64,000 nt of DNA. Origin: Thozetella sp. PMI_491 (Eukaryota > Ascomycota > Sordariomycetes > Chaetosphaeriales > Chaetosphaeriaceae). The stretch spans positions 806,001 through 870,000 of the forward strand of contig MU270022.1 of NCBI GenBank assembly GCA_021432635.1, written 5' to 3'. Shown in pieces: positions 25,694 through 36,637 of this stretch (the first letter of the stretch is position 1; the number at the start of each line of letters is the position of its first letter). Below the pieces are notes generated by a model. The model had not been told where the DNA came from. It made no database searches and was given only the letters and a program-made list of their open reading frames with translations. The position numbers were made by a program, and so were the translations under genes.

Positions 25694-26719
25694 ATGAATG
25701 CTTCAGCAGCCCTCCGGGCCTCCTACTATGGTGGCATGAGCGGGCTTCCGCCTCGCCCAGGCCAGCGACAGTCTACCGCCATTCGACAGTCTGTCCTGGT
25801 TAACCGCAGGCGCACCTTCCATCCCGTCAACTACGCTGACTACAAGACACGCTGCGATGAGGAGCGGATCGCGGAGTTTAGCATCCCGGTAGAGGTCCTA
25901 GAAGACGCCGCTCTCGAGCCTCCATCCTTCCTCGAGCAGGTCTCGCGCATGTTTACCATCTTCCCCTACCGCGATATCAACTGGCTCATCGCCATTGCTT
26001 TTGGGGTGGGCGGTCTTCTCTTCACCGTCGGCGCCGTCGCCGGGCTTCTTTTTGTCCTCGATCCGACGACCATGTTCGACAGTTCTGCCTTTTTTATCGC
26101 CATCCTCAACGCGATCGCTGGATCCATGTTCCTCACTGCAGGCTTCCTGTCGCTCCCTGCGGCGTGGAATGCCGATAAAGGCACTTTGGAGCCCATCGAG
26201 ATCAAGGTTGAGGACGGACCTAGCAAAATATATAAGCCTGCCCTGCTCGGCAGCTCTTCCTGGGCTTGGATTCCGTCTCGAGTCGACTTTAATAAGACAT
26301 TCAAGACAATTCCATTCCAGGCTGGCCTGATTATGCTTCTAGGCGGCGCTATCTTGTCGACGAGCGTCGTTGCCGGCTTCCCCGGAGTCCTCGATCCTAC
26401 GGACGCATTTCTCCCGCAGGTCACCATCTTCCTTCCATTAACCGTAGGAGGCTCTCTTTTCGTGTCGGCAAACCTCCTCCTGATGTTCTGGCTGCAGCCG
26501 AAATGGTACCTGCCCGCTATTGGTAACGCAGCGTGGCAGGGGGCGTTCTGGAGCACTGTGGGATCGTTGAATTTCGCCTTGACCGGATTGCTGCTCTTCC
26601 AAGGAGATGTATTCGGCTCCTCCGTAACAAACCTAGTGGGAAGTGCGGCATTTCTCATAGGAAGCATTATCCAGTGGTACGACCTTATGGGGTTTCATCC
26701 GGATAGTTGGGCTTCCTAA
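25694..26719 (+). CDS. Fungal polytopic membrane protein, function unknown
   Basis: Single-exon protein of 341 aa starting at ATG 25694. The first 95 residues are polar. After them come six or seven hydrophobic helices that look like one repeated hairpin: a Gly-rich helix, a short loop containing LDPT or a related turn, then a second small-residue helix. Copies start near GVGGLLFTVGAVAGLLFVLD, LLGGAILSTSVVAGFPGVLD and GSLNFALTGLLLFQGD. A polar loop of about 45 residues separates copies 1 and 2. I recognise no named domain. Proteins of this look occur as integral membrane proteins of unknown role in filamentous ascomycetes (from memory, not searched). Confidence 0.75.
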   Translation: MNASAALRASYYGGMSGLPPRPGQRQSTAIRQSVLVNRRRTFHPVNYADYKTRCDEERIAEFSIPVEVLEDAALEPPSFLEQVSRMFTIFPYRDINWLIAIAFGVGGLLFTVGAVAGLLFVLDPTTMFDSSAFFIAILNAIAGSMFLTAGFLSLPAAWNADKGTLEPIEIKVEDGPSKIYKPALLGSSSWAWIPSRVDFNKTFKTIPFQAGLIMLLGGAILSTSVVAGFPGVLDPTDAFLPQVTIFLPLTVGGSLFVSANLLLMFWLQPKWYLPAIGNAAWQGAFWSTVGSLNFALTGLLLFQGDVFGSSVTNLVGSAAFLIGSIIQWYDLMGFHPDSWAS

Positions 26720-27976
26720 GGCTGCGACTTTTGGACGTGGCGGCTCCATATGCCTGTGCAGCGGCGGGCAGCTGTTTGTAGCCTCCCTTCGCATGGTGCC
26801 TATTCGCGGGTTACCCGCTACACACTGGGTATAAGGAGGCGCCGATGTCCATCCTGACGCTGTTTGGTTTACTAAGCACGTGAGGTGCTATAGTACCTTG
26901 GCTTGCTTGGGTACTAGGTCTGCGGCACTGTCGAGGCAAAGAATATCTTTTCCATGAGGAAATTCGAGATACCGGTCACTACTTTCATGGATATGGTGTC
27001 TGACTCGCCTTGATTGTGCAGAGCTTCCAACACGATATAGAGCTGTTGAAATGAGATCCGTCCAATCTCTAAAGTCTTCATCAAGAAACATAGCTATTTT
27101 TATGAAACTATCAAATGGTGGGTTTGCATCAGTCACCGAGCAACTCGATTCCATCCCCAGGTATAAAAGGTATAAAAGATAATAACATGATCGAAAAGAA
27201 ATATATCACTAGAAAGCGAGAGTACAAAGAAAGTAGAAGATCGCCAAAGGTGAACGAGACTAACAGAGCCGGTTTATATAAAGGATCTGCCAGTCGTGGT
27301 ACACCATCTCACCACGCTAGTGGGGCAAAGATCAGGGCTCGTTATGTCACGAATCCGGCGCAATGGTTGTCGAGCCTTGCCTCTGCTTTGTCCCAGTAGG
27401 CTGATCGCCTTAAAGTCAGGTGCAAGCCATTTAATTCACTATCGGGTCTCATTGTGAACGATTTAAGGAGCTGCGAATTGTTGATTGCCTGCTTTGAAGC
27501 GCCGAGGGACCCTACTTGGAGTGGCTCAGATACTCCTGACACTGCGTATCGGAGCGTATTCGCAGCTTAGACCAACTGCGACGCGGGCACGCCGTGCGGA
27601 GCGCTTTTCTGCATAGTCTTGAGCGTATTGCTCTGAGCGTGCTCGGCGCCAGCCACTGGACTGCACAGCCTCATACCCAATTTCTGAGCTGTATTTAGCT
27701 GCATTAGGAAAGACCCCCACTGTTTCTTGCTACGCGAATACGCTCGAACCAAACTAGCAGAAGGAGAACTCAAATCAGGCGCGAATCAGCCAATCACGTT
27801 TCGTTTTCAGCTCCAGCGCTGCTCGATAAGTCCTCAACACCGCCCCAACGCTGATTGTGCCAGTGTGCCTTGACGAATGTGAGGAGCTTCAGCGCAAACT
27901 TATAAAGCCTTCGATCGAACGACGAGTTAAGGATCCTGATTCATCATCATCATCATTATCATCATCGTCATCATCA

Positions 27977-28018
<42 letters not shown>

Positions 28019-28165
28019 CTCCAGAGATAAAGTCACTTCAACAACTCTAACCAGCTCTTTACTCTTGCATACCGCACCGGCACATCCTCCTGCTCTTCAA
28101 CACCCATCAACCCATCAACGCAACTACATCTCGCTAAATTTTCTCGATTTTGAACACCTGATCCA
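26720..28165. other. Intergenic region and 5' leader with microsatellite
   Basis: About 1.4 kb without a supported gene. Frames on the minus strand at 27154-26888 and 27720-27526 resemble no family. The right end is the 5' leader of the small gene at 28166. Confidence 0.5.
27941..28015. repeat. Compound microsatellite (TCA)n-(CA)n
   Basis: An imperfect TCA/TCG run at 27941-27978 passes directly into an uninterrupted CA run to about 28014. It sits 150 bp before the ATG of the small gene at 28166, probably in its 5' UTR or core promoter. Confidence 0.95.
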
Positions 28166-28438
28166 ATGGCTTCTGTTGTCTTCGTCCTCGGAGTTGCTGT
28201 TTATTACACCGCCGAGAAGATACACGATCACAGGGAGAAGAAGCGCGCACTCAAGGCCGAAGCGATGCACTACAGTACTGTAGACGGCGCTGCGGTCTAT
28301 GATGACGAATTCCAGATCGCAAATGCCACTGCCGACCATCAAGAACAGCTCCCGCCGTACCACGCGGTGGACCAGCAGCCCGCCTTCACCAGGAGCAAAG
28401 AACGGAGGGAGAGGTTCCATATGTTTCATCGGTCTTGA
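28166..28438 (+). CDS. Small membrane-anchored protein, 90 aa
   Basis: Single-exon frame of 90 aa with an N-terminal hydrophobic segment (MASVVFVLGVAVYYTAEKIH) followed by a basic stretch (HREKKRALKAEA). The polar tail contains LPPYHAVDQQPAF, a PPxY-like element, and ends in a basic RSKERRERFHMFHRS. This suggests a tail-exposed single-pass peptide. The PPxY-like LPPYHAV could contact WW-domain E3 ligases such as Rsp5; this is inference. Small proteins of this kind seem common in filamentous fungi, but I know no function. The pyrimidine-rich leader before it supports expression. Confidence 0.65.
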   Translation: MASVVFVLGVAVYYTAEKIHDHREKKRALKAEAMHYSTVDGAAVYDDEFQIANATADHQEQLPPYHAVDQQPAFTRSKERRERFHMFHRS

Positions 28439-29512
28439 CTGTATAAATGGCATGTAGGAGGTACGAGCAGGAACCAGGTTTATAGAAGGAATGGCGTTTG
28501 TATTTTATAGACACTATGTTGGGAATTGCGAACACTATTAGACTTTAGTATAACACATACCGCGAGTCCCGGTACGAAATGGAATTATACCCCTTGATGA
28601 GAACGCTTTGTTTCCACGATCGGAGAGGATGCGACACACGAGCTAAAGGCGGTATTTTGTATCCCAACTTGGGGGTCGTACGGATGACGCCGTAATGGTA
28701 TGTCTCGCGAAAAGTAATGCCGCCTGGAAGAGGAGATGTACAACATCTAAAGTTCGGCAGGTTTCCAGAAGATGCAACTATGCCTATAGCAGAGTGCGTT
28801 TATTTTTAAGCATCATACTCCGTACAAGGTCGTGGATCGGTTTCTCGGGTCTGCAAATCACGGTGAGGTAGTCGGGAATGACAGATATTCACTAGAAATA
28901 GAGCTTCCAAGGAAAATAAAACTTAGTACAACTAGCAATAAGATCCGGCGTTGGGTCGCCATGTTACCGACAGACACAACAACCGGGCTACGTTGCTAGC
29001 ATCCCGGTGGTCCGGGACAAATGTCAGACAACCTAAGCACCGAATTAAATCCAACATTAGATGCGCATTCCCCCCCCCACCCGGCCCTCCCCAGCAGATC
29101 GAAGCATATGCAATCTCAGAGGAGAATAGTTCGCCACAAGGGAGTGTCGACGCCCCTGCGCCGTCTAGGTTGGAGGCAGACCTAGGTTAGCTGTACATAA
29201 CTCTCCACGCCTTTGCAGGCCCCTTAGGCCAAGACCTAGGCTCCCACACATCTATAGAAGAACTACCACGCACGAGCCACGGTAGTAGCAGCTGCATAGC
29301 CCCGTAAGCCCGATGCGAGCATAAGACGTTACATCGACGCTAGGATACCCCTAGTCATTAAGGGCGAAATTGGAAGAGTGGGACTCGGGTTCTTTTGTAA
29401 GCTGCTATTCCGTATTCCGTACAAATTCGTACCATTTCCTGTTCCCAGGATCGGGCCCCCCTTTGTTTCCTTTTCGCTTATTTCGTCGCTCACTGCAGAG
29501 GGGTGGGTCAGG
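28439..29512. other. Intergenic, no supported gene
   Basis: Contains a run of nine C at 29070-29078 and the promoter of the DUF6536 gene. No coding signal before ATG 29513; the frame is open further upstream only with GTG. Confidence 0.55.
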
Positions 29513-32194
29513 ATGGGCAAGTCGGCGGTGTTGCCCTCAGTTTTCCGCACGGCGGGCTGGCGGCGGACAGCTGCGGTAAACACGGTGCTTGGGATTGCCC
29601 TGTGCGCCGTCTTGGCCACCATCCTGATTCGGAGCGCGGCACTTGCCGGTTCGGTCGATCGCAATCTCATCTTTTATCATGGCAGCTGCACCACCAGCGG
29701 TCGGCTGAACCTGGGACTCCATCTCATCATCAACATCGCTTCCACCTGCGTCATCGCATCTTCCAACTATTTCGTGCAAGTCCTCAGCTCGCCGACTCGT
29801 CAGGAAATCGACAATGCGCACAGACAGTTCCGCTCGCTTGAAATAGGCGTACCCTCTCTCCGAAACATCGGTCACATCTCTCACTTGAAGGCCGCGCTTT
29901 GTGCGCTCTTCGTGCTCAGCTCAGTTCCAATCCATGTCCTGTTCAACAGCGCTGTGTTCGAGACCGACTATCAAGGTGCCGGGTTTTTCATGGCCATGGC
30001 AACAGAAGATTTTGTGAGCGGTCGCGACTCTGCGATGCTAGGCGCCAGTCTTATCTACCCAGGAGCTCTCGAAATCAGCCACGTCGCCTACCCAGATATG
30101 GAGCTCCCCATGGATCTAACGTATGCGGCCGCCTGGGGCTCACTCGTCGATCTAAGTCAGTTCCTAAACAGATCCTCTGATGTAGCGCAGAGCATTTCTT
30201 CTCTGTCCTCATCAGCTCTGTCATGGACCCGCCTCGACGCTCAAGCTTGCCGGGCACAATATGGTACCTGCACACCGAGACGCGACTATGGCGATGTTGT
30301 GCTCATTCTAGACTCCCGGTTTCAGAGGGACGCTGAAATGCCGCAGAGCAACTCTGCCGGGTTCGTTGTGGACGACATTTTTAACCTGACGGAAGCTGCC
30401 GTCTTCTACAATCCGCGCAATTATTCGACAAGCGAGGTTCGAGCATACTGGGATCAGTTTTGGCCCGTTGACCAGCCAAACCCACTGTGGTTCTCTGCGT
30501 CGTGCAAAATCGACGCCCTAGTGGGCTTGGATTCAACTTGCTACCACAGCTGCGCCCGGCCTCTCAATGCACCCCGCTTCGAAGTCGATAGCAGGGATCC
30601 GACATCTTGGAGCATCCCATTAGAGCTCTACAGCGCTTTACCCAAGAATGGGCTTTTGGACCTCTGGTCGGAGACCACTATTGAAGAGCGGCCGGCATTC
30701 AATGGGACAAATATAGGTCCCGAGGCGCACTTGGAAGTCACCCACTGCTATGCACAACCTCTCCAGTTTACCTGCAAAGTTGCCCTGTCCAACGCTATTT
30801 TCTTTGCCGTGACGGCTGCCGTGATATTCAAGGTAGTTTTGGCACTCCTTGCATGTACGCTCGTACGCGGCGATCCACTCGTAACGCCGGGAGATGCCAT
30901 GGCGTCTTTCATTACACATCCTGACCGCACAACTGAGGGCAGAGCCGCTGTGATTATGCCTGGCGGCTCCCAGGAGCTCCGTGATTCATGGGTTAACTGC
31001 CCAGTGGGCCTAAAATGGTGTAACGGAGGTCGGCCCCGGATAGGTGCAGGAATCCCCATACTACCCTGGCTCCGCACATATGCCCTACTTACTGTCGTGC
31101 TTGTTTGCACGGCGTTCTTTCTCAACCTGGCGATTCAAGATACATCAATCAGTGAAGAGTACGTCAAGAGATCACTCTCCCGACTTTATCACCATTAAAT
31201 ATCCCGCTAATGGTCTAAATTGCTAGCACCGGCGCGTTCGCTCACGGCCAAAGGCAAAACGACAACATCGTGGGCGTCCGGACACTGAAGGATGTATCAT
31301 TTCTAGGCAAGGTCCTCCTAGCTAACACGCCTCAGCTGGTTCTTTCCTTATGCTACTTTGCGTACAATGCACTGTTTACGAGAGCATGTAGCGAGATGGA
31401 GTGGAATTCTTATGCCAACTCCTACAAGCCACTAAGGGTTAGCTACCCGGCTGAGGGACAAATCTCCACATATCGGCTTCAACTACCCTACCGATATAGC
31501 ATCCCTCTTCTCAGTATTTCAGTCCTCTTGCATTGGCTGGTCTCCAACACAATTTTTGTGACTATCATCGATGGAGGTATACACTCCCCGTCTATAGCCG
31601 CTGCCCCAGCACATTGCCCATACTGATCTTCACGCAGACTTTTTGAGGGATTCTGCATCAATATTACCCGGGCTTTCCGAAAGGGCTTACGTAGCCGTTG
31701 GGTTCTCTAGTCGTGCGATTCTTGTCGTGTTTCTTCTCGCCCTCGTCGTCGCCTTGCTACCTCTTGGCTTCTACTTGCGTTTGAAAGGGAATATGGTCAT
31801 TTGTGGCAACAATAGTTTCACCATCTCAGCTGCGTGTCACGTATCCACCTGGAATGTCCGGAAGAATTCTTTGAGGCGGGAGGATAGCATCGAAATGCAG
31901 CCTCAAATGGATGATCAAGCAGCAGGCGCAAATGTTGACGGTGGGCTATGGCGAAATGAAAGCAAACGCAGCAGGAGAGAACCAGTAGAGACCGAATCAT
32001 TAGCAGAGGATGATATGAGGGTGTCAGAGGCGTTGTTGCAGGTCAGCAGATCTCAGCTACGCTGGGGCGTGGTGCCGATGTCTCCCGAATGGTATGACTC
32101 TTTTAAAGAGGACGGTTATGAGGTGGAACACTTAACATTCGGGACTAAAGATCAGGGTGTAGAAGGCCACCAGGTCGGTCGATACTACGCATGA
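29513..32194 (+). CDS. DUF6536 membrane protein
   Basis: Fungal-specific membrane protein of about 850 aa. Exons: 29513-31158, 31227-31576 and 31638-32194; introns of 68 and 61 bp in matching phase. The N-terminal DUF6536 block is clear: AGWRRTAAVNTVLG, GSCTTSGRLNLGLHLIIN, SSNYFVQVLSSPTRQEID and HLKAALCALFVLSSVPIHVL. A long, probably extracellular, Cys-containing region with N-glycosylation sites follows. Further membrane helices carry LLANTPQLVLSLCYFAYNAL and STYRLQLPYRYSIPLL, then a cytosolic tail. Members are common in Pezizomycotina and have no established function. I chose ATG 29513 because it is the first ATG before the conserved block. Confidence 0.85.
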
Positions 32195-32703
32195 AGAGGA
32201 CAATATTAGAAAAAATCAACACAATTTTTGATCGAATAATTAAACGTGAGTTAGTTATAGAGCTATCGAACGACTTCGAAACCCGGGCTCCAGAAGTATA
32301 AACATGCATCACTGGCTAGACATTTTATCCGACGCGCCGGGGGTCCTAAAGCTAGCGGACACTCGGAGCTCGGAAGGGTACTGTGTCTGTAGCCTCAGGT
32401 AGTCGGGGGCCCGGTTTTAGCAAAGGTTCTTTGCAGCTGTACCTATGCGGTACGAGGTGGGTCAACCACATGGGTTGCAAATTGTTCGCCAATGAGATTC
32501 CTTAGGGTCAACTTGAGTACCTTGCAGATGCGGGGCACTCGCCTCGCTCCCCGCCTACGTGCCATTCCTTCCTCACCGCTCGCCGATTCAAGGTGGATGA
32601 GCCTCCAATTCCTGTCTCGCAAGCCATGAGGCGCAACAAACTCCTGACTTATCGAAACGTCCCTTTATTCATGGTGAACGATCTTGAGTGACGCTTGCGA
32701 TAC
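32195..32703. other. Intergenic spacer
   Basis: About 500 bp between same-strand genes. Nothing distinct seen. Confidence 0.5.
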
Positions 32704-34521
32704 ATGTCTGGAATGGAACATACAGAACCTACGGGCGACAACGCCGAAGCCCAGCTTCGACCCGCTCGCCCTATGAGGCAAAGCAGAATCACTCAGTTCT
32801 TCCCGCTGAGTAATCTAGGGCTAGCGACAAGGAGTTTATTACCTGAGAAGGAGCAACTGGATCAGGTAACGCATAAGCGTCCTCATGTTTCTTTTCTCAC
32901 CTTGCCCCGGACAATCCGTGAGCGAGTGTACGACTACGCGCGAGTGCCCACTGGGAAGGTACTTCATCTCAACAAAAGGTCCCGAGACAAGTCATTTTGG
33001 GAAGAAAGCGACAGCTCAGACTTCGAGCTGTATGAAGACAACTTTTATCGGGACTCGAAAGATGCTTTCCCATTAGCTCTACTCCGCGCGTCGCGTGCTG
33101 TGCGTGACGAGGTCGAGGAGAGGCTGTACTCCAAAAATCGAGTGCACGTAGCCTTGGGGCTCCCAGAGGGGCTGCACCCCCTTGAGAGGCTTAGCAACAA
33201 CGCCATTAAACATCTCAAAGTGCTGATCGTGGGATTGCTTCCATGCAAATGCCTCCAGTCATCCTGCTCGGAACGTTCTCCTCCAGACAACCCCTTCAGC
33301 GACTCTTTCGAGGCATGGCAGTTCAAACCCTCGTCTAGCCACATCCGGTGTTTGGATTGTATTTCGCGAAGAGACAGGGATATTCTCGCGCAGTGGAAGC
33401 GAATATGCGTCCGGTTGGCGGCAAACGTTCAACCTCATCGGCTGGAGCTCTACTTCATGGCTGAGGTTGCAAATGTGCAAGTTGCAAAGACTATTCTCGA
33501 TCCTCTGCGTGACCTCCCAATCCTGAAAGAAGCGGCTATTAGTCTCCTCAATTCAAGAGAGGACGAACTTCGAGCTCTAGCGCGGGAGGCTGCGCTACAG
33601 TTGATGGAGACTCCCCCAGGGTTCCAACCACATTTCCCTTTCTTGCACTTACCCCCCGAGTTACAGTTACAAATCCTCGGCTTCACAAGGCTGGTTTCTC
33701 AAAGTACAATGACCTGGTACTCATCAGACACCCTTGCAGACCAAAGCAGACCGTGGTGCGGAGCTTCGGACCTCAGAGACGCCGGCGTGAGCGTCATGGA
33801 TCCTAGCCTCTTCTGTTGCAGGCAGGAAGCGGCATATCGCTCCCAGTGCAACTGCGCTTTCAAGCCTTCCGACCTTTTTCGAGTAAGCAAGCTCTTTGGG
33901 GCCGCTGCTCGTACTACCTTCTATTCGCAGAACCACTTCATGGTCTTGCCCTCCATCTTTTATCCGCTCCGTGAGTGGGCAGCCGACGCGGACGACGCCG
34001 AAGATGGTTACAAGTTCATCACCATATTCTCATTCCTCAAACAGATGCCATATGCGGGAATCCGGAGCCTGTCGCATGTAACCATAATACTTCCACCGTG
34101 TAGCTCTACATTCCTGCTGCCAGAACAGAAAGCCTCAGACAGATGGCTAGAAGCAGTGGATCTTCTCAGACAGCATGCGAACCTACCTGGTTTGAAGCTC
34201 GAGATCCACTTTGCGGATCGAGATGTGATGCCGCTAGAAGACCTGCGCGCGCGCCGGACACGAAACAAGTCAATGGAGCGGGAAATGTATGAGATGTATG
34301 TGCGCATTCTCACCCCCCTGAAAAAACTGGTTGGGCTACGAGCGCTGCTTATCTATGTGGCGTGGCCGACCCCTGAGTCAGCAGCATCCGATCGCAAGGA
34401 GGATGAAAGGAAACTTGAGAAGATGGTCATGGGCGAGGGGTTTGACTCGGCGAAATGGGGAAAGCAGGAGAGAAGCGTTTGGTCTCAACCCGATAGGTTC
34501 TGGTGGACGCAGTATCACTGA
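32704..34521 (+). CDS. F-box-like protein with N-terminal PIP box
   Basis: Single-exon protein of 605 aa from ATG 32704. The N-terminal disordered tail contains QSRITQFF at residues 26-33, which fits the PCNA-interacting-peptide consensus Q-x-x-(I/L/M)-x-x-F-F. A fungal F-box-like element follows (SFLTLPRTIRERVYDYARVP, about 63-82). A second LPPELQLQILGF element lies near residues 317-330. Between and after them the protein looks like an alpha/beta repeat protein of the kind common among fungal F-box-like hypotheticals; many Cys residues are scattered. A role as substrate receptor for a ubiquitin ligase acting on chromatin-bound PCNA is inference only. Confidence 0.75.
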   Translation: MSGMEHTEPTGDNAEAQLRPARPMRQSRITQFFPLSNLGLATRSLLPEKEQLDQVTHKRPHVSFLTLPRTIRERVYDYARVPTGKVLHLNKRSRDKSFWEESDSSDFELYEDNFYRDSKDAFPLALLRASRAVRDEVEERLYSKNRVHVALGLPEGLHPLERLSNNAIKHLKVLIVGLLPCKCLQSSCSERSPPDNPFSDSFEAWQFKPSSSHIRCLDCISRRDRDILAQWKRICVRLAANVQPHRLELYFMAEVANVQVAKTILDPLRDLPILKEAAISLLNSREDELRALAREAALQLMETPPGFQPHFPFLHLPPELQLQILGFTRLVSQSTMTWYSSDTLADQSRPWCGASDLRDAGVSVMDPSLFCCRQEAAYRSQCNCAFKPSDLFRVSKLFGAAARTTFYSQNHFMVLPSIFYPLREWAADADDAEDGYKFITIFSFLKQMPYAGIRSLSHVTIILPPCSSTFLLPEQKASDRWLEAVDLLRQHANLPGLKLEIHFADRDVMPLEDLRARRTRNKSMEREMYEMYVRILTPLKKLVGLRALLIYVAWPTPESAASDRKEDERKLEKMVMGEGFDSAKWGKQERSVWSQPDRFWWTQYH

Positions 34522-34699
34522 ATGATTCTAGATAAATAATGTACTGGTAACTCTACAAGATAAATATCCGTATGCGAGGTTTCCCGCATACGGCAATGTG
34601 CTTGCGACTTTCGTTCGCGGCGCGGCGGTCCAAGTCCAGATAGCTCGGTTTCCACCACTGCTCATTCTATAAATCGCCGATAGCAACGACGAGGGAAAC

Positions 34700-36637
34700 T
34701 TAAAAGTTCTCTTTGCCCCAAACATAGTTGAAACTGCGCAAGCACATGGTTAGCACCTAATCCCACATTGCTCAGCTTGGGAATATTAACTTACCCTGGC
34801 TCACTATATTTGTTGCAAAAGATGTGGAGGGCGCTGCCCAACCCCTTAGGCCCGCAGAAGAAAACTCCTGCCTCGGCCGGTGTGTGAAGCTTGCGGATAC
34901 CACGGAAGATCATATCCCAGTTCGGACGTCCAAAGTTGGTCGGGGATCGCAGACCAGTAATCGTATCCTTGTCGGCATTGGCGTCGTTAATCATGATATT
35001 TGTGGCGTCGTCCACCTTGATTTTGGCCGTCAAGTAGGTATGGATCTCAATCCGGTTGCCGGTATCCTGGGCTTCAATTGCGAGGAGCAGCGAACGGAAC
35101 CACTCGAAAGAGCCGAAGTCTCGGCAGATCCAGAAGAAATAGACCTTGCTCAGACGCGTCTTGGCCTGGTTCGGGTAGTTCATGCGGTACCAGATGGATT
35201 TCAGAATAGATGCGAACGGCGTGACACCGATACCTGCACCGCAGAGGACCGCAATCTCGTATTTGAACACATCCTCAGATGCGGAACCAAACGGACCATC
35301 CACGTACAACCGGGGCAGGACTCGCCGAATAGCAGGGTCGACTTCGCTGTCGTCAAGATTGGCGCCAACCACCTTAGATTGGCCACCCTTGCGGTCAAAT
35401 TCGCATCCGAGAGCAGTTGCGAGCTCGCGGGTAAAGTCACCCACAACACGAACATGGATCGAGATGTAATCCTCTTCGGGGGCGCTCGTGAGGGTGAAGG
35501 GGTGGTACTGCCAGAGGGACACAGCCGGGCAGCAGAGGAAGATGTACTGGCCGGCGCGGGTCTTGGTGTTCTCCTTCTTGATCTGGATCTCACACACGTT
35601 GCTGGGGTGCTGGATAACCTTAGAGACGTATGTCTTGTGCCTGCCGCGCAGCTCACGGGCGATACGCTCGCCGAGGTAGGCATACCCGCCGTACATCCAG
35701 TACTGCCAAAACACTCCGACGGCGCTCGTCCCGATGGACACACAGTACGGGGCGAAATCCGGCTGAACCATGCAGAAAGCACCGTGGATTGCCCAGAAGA
35801 TGAAGAAGACGATAAACATGTGGTGAGTATACCAGAAGCGCTCGTAGTTAGCACGGCGAGCCTTCTCGTAAGATGTGACTACCATTCCTGCCAAGCAGTC
35901 AGTATAGGATAGAGCCAGTAGGTCAACCAAATGTATCCGCAGATGATTCTATCGAGATATCTGGGTAACCATACCTGTCAGGGCGACCAGCATGAAGTAT
36001 CCAGTCCAACCAGGTCCAGATGCAAGGTTGGCGGCGAGGAACCCGTAAATTCCAAGGTTATACTTGGAAGCAATCTGGGCCAAGTTGTTCCAATGCGCGA
36101 TCGTGTGTACCCAGGAGAAGAAGAAGATGGACCAGCCAGTAACGATGTGAAACGTGATGTTCTTGTCGAATTGGATGATACCGTTCAAAGGGGTCTGTCT
36201 CGCGAGGGACACCAGGGTGCGGCAGACGGGGAAGAGGATGATAGCCACGTCGACGTGGAGCACCAGCGCCGCCGAACGGGCCATCATGTACGTCGGTCCC
36301 ATGAGCTCCCGGTTCGACTTTTGGCTTTCGAGGACGGCAAATTTGGTGAACGCGAAGGCGAAGATAGCCGCGTGGAGAAGCATAAAGACAAAGACGAAGC
36401 TATACAGTATTAGCACCCCCTGCCTTGCGCGCCACGCTCTCCTATGACCTACATCCGCCGGTAGCCTTCGTTGACCATCCACCGATCAAACTTCTCCTTG
36501 CCACTCAATACCAATTGCTTCTCCTGGGTCATCTCGCCGGAAAGTAGCATGCGAGTGAGAGGGGTCCATCTCGAGCGCTCTGACTGCTTCAGCGACCCTG
36601 TGCTGGCCCTGTTGCGGTATCCGTCGTAGTTGTCCAT
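34700..36637 (-). CDS. noxB: NADPH oxidase, NoxB/Nox2 type
   Basis: Superoxide-producing flavocytochrome of 578 aa. Exons: 36637-36453, 36399-35975, 35887-34795 and 34733-34700. The polar N-terminal extension of about 60 residues (MDNYDGYRNRASTGSLKQ onward) is the feature that separates NoxB from the shorter NoxA. Ferric-reductase transmembrane core: HVDVAIILFPVCR, HTIAHWNN and YTHHMF carry the haem-ligand histidines. FAD site HPFTLTSAP; NADPH-binding CGAGIGVTPFASIL and FFCGPKGLG. The C-terminus is NYVWGKENF, the usual Nox end. In fungi this enzyme supports penetration structures, ascospore germination and signalling, with regulators NoxR, Rac and Pls1, none of which is in this window. I saw no EF-hand. 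About 3 kb upstream is gene-free. Confidence 0.93.

Noticed and set aside
29378-29512. Upstream extension of the DUF6536 frame
   Set aside because: Open only from GTG; the first ATG is at 29513, directly before the conserved block.
34824-35912. Long plus-strand open frame of 362 codons
   Set aside because: It is the exact antisense of the noxB coding exon, whose conserved FAD and NADPH motifs explain the region.
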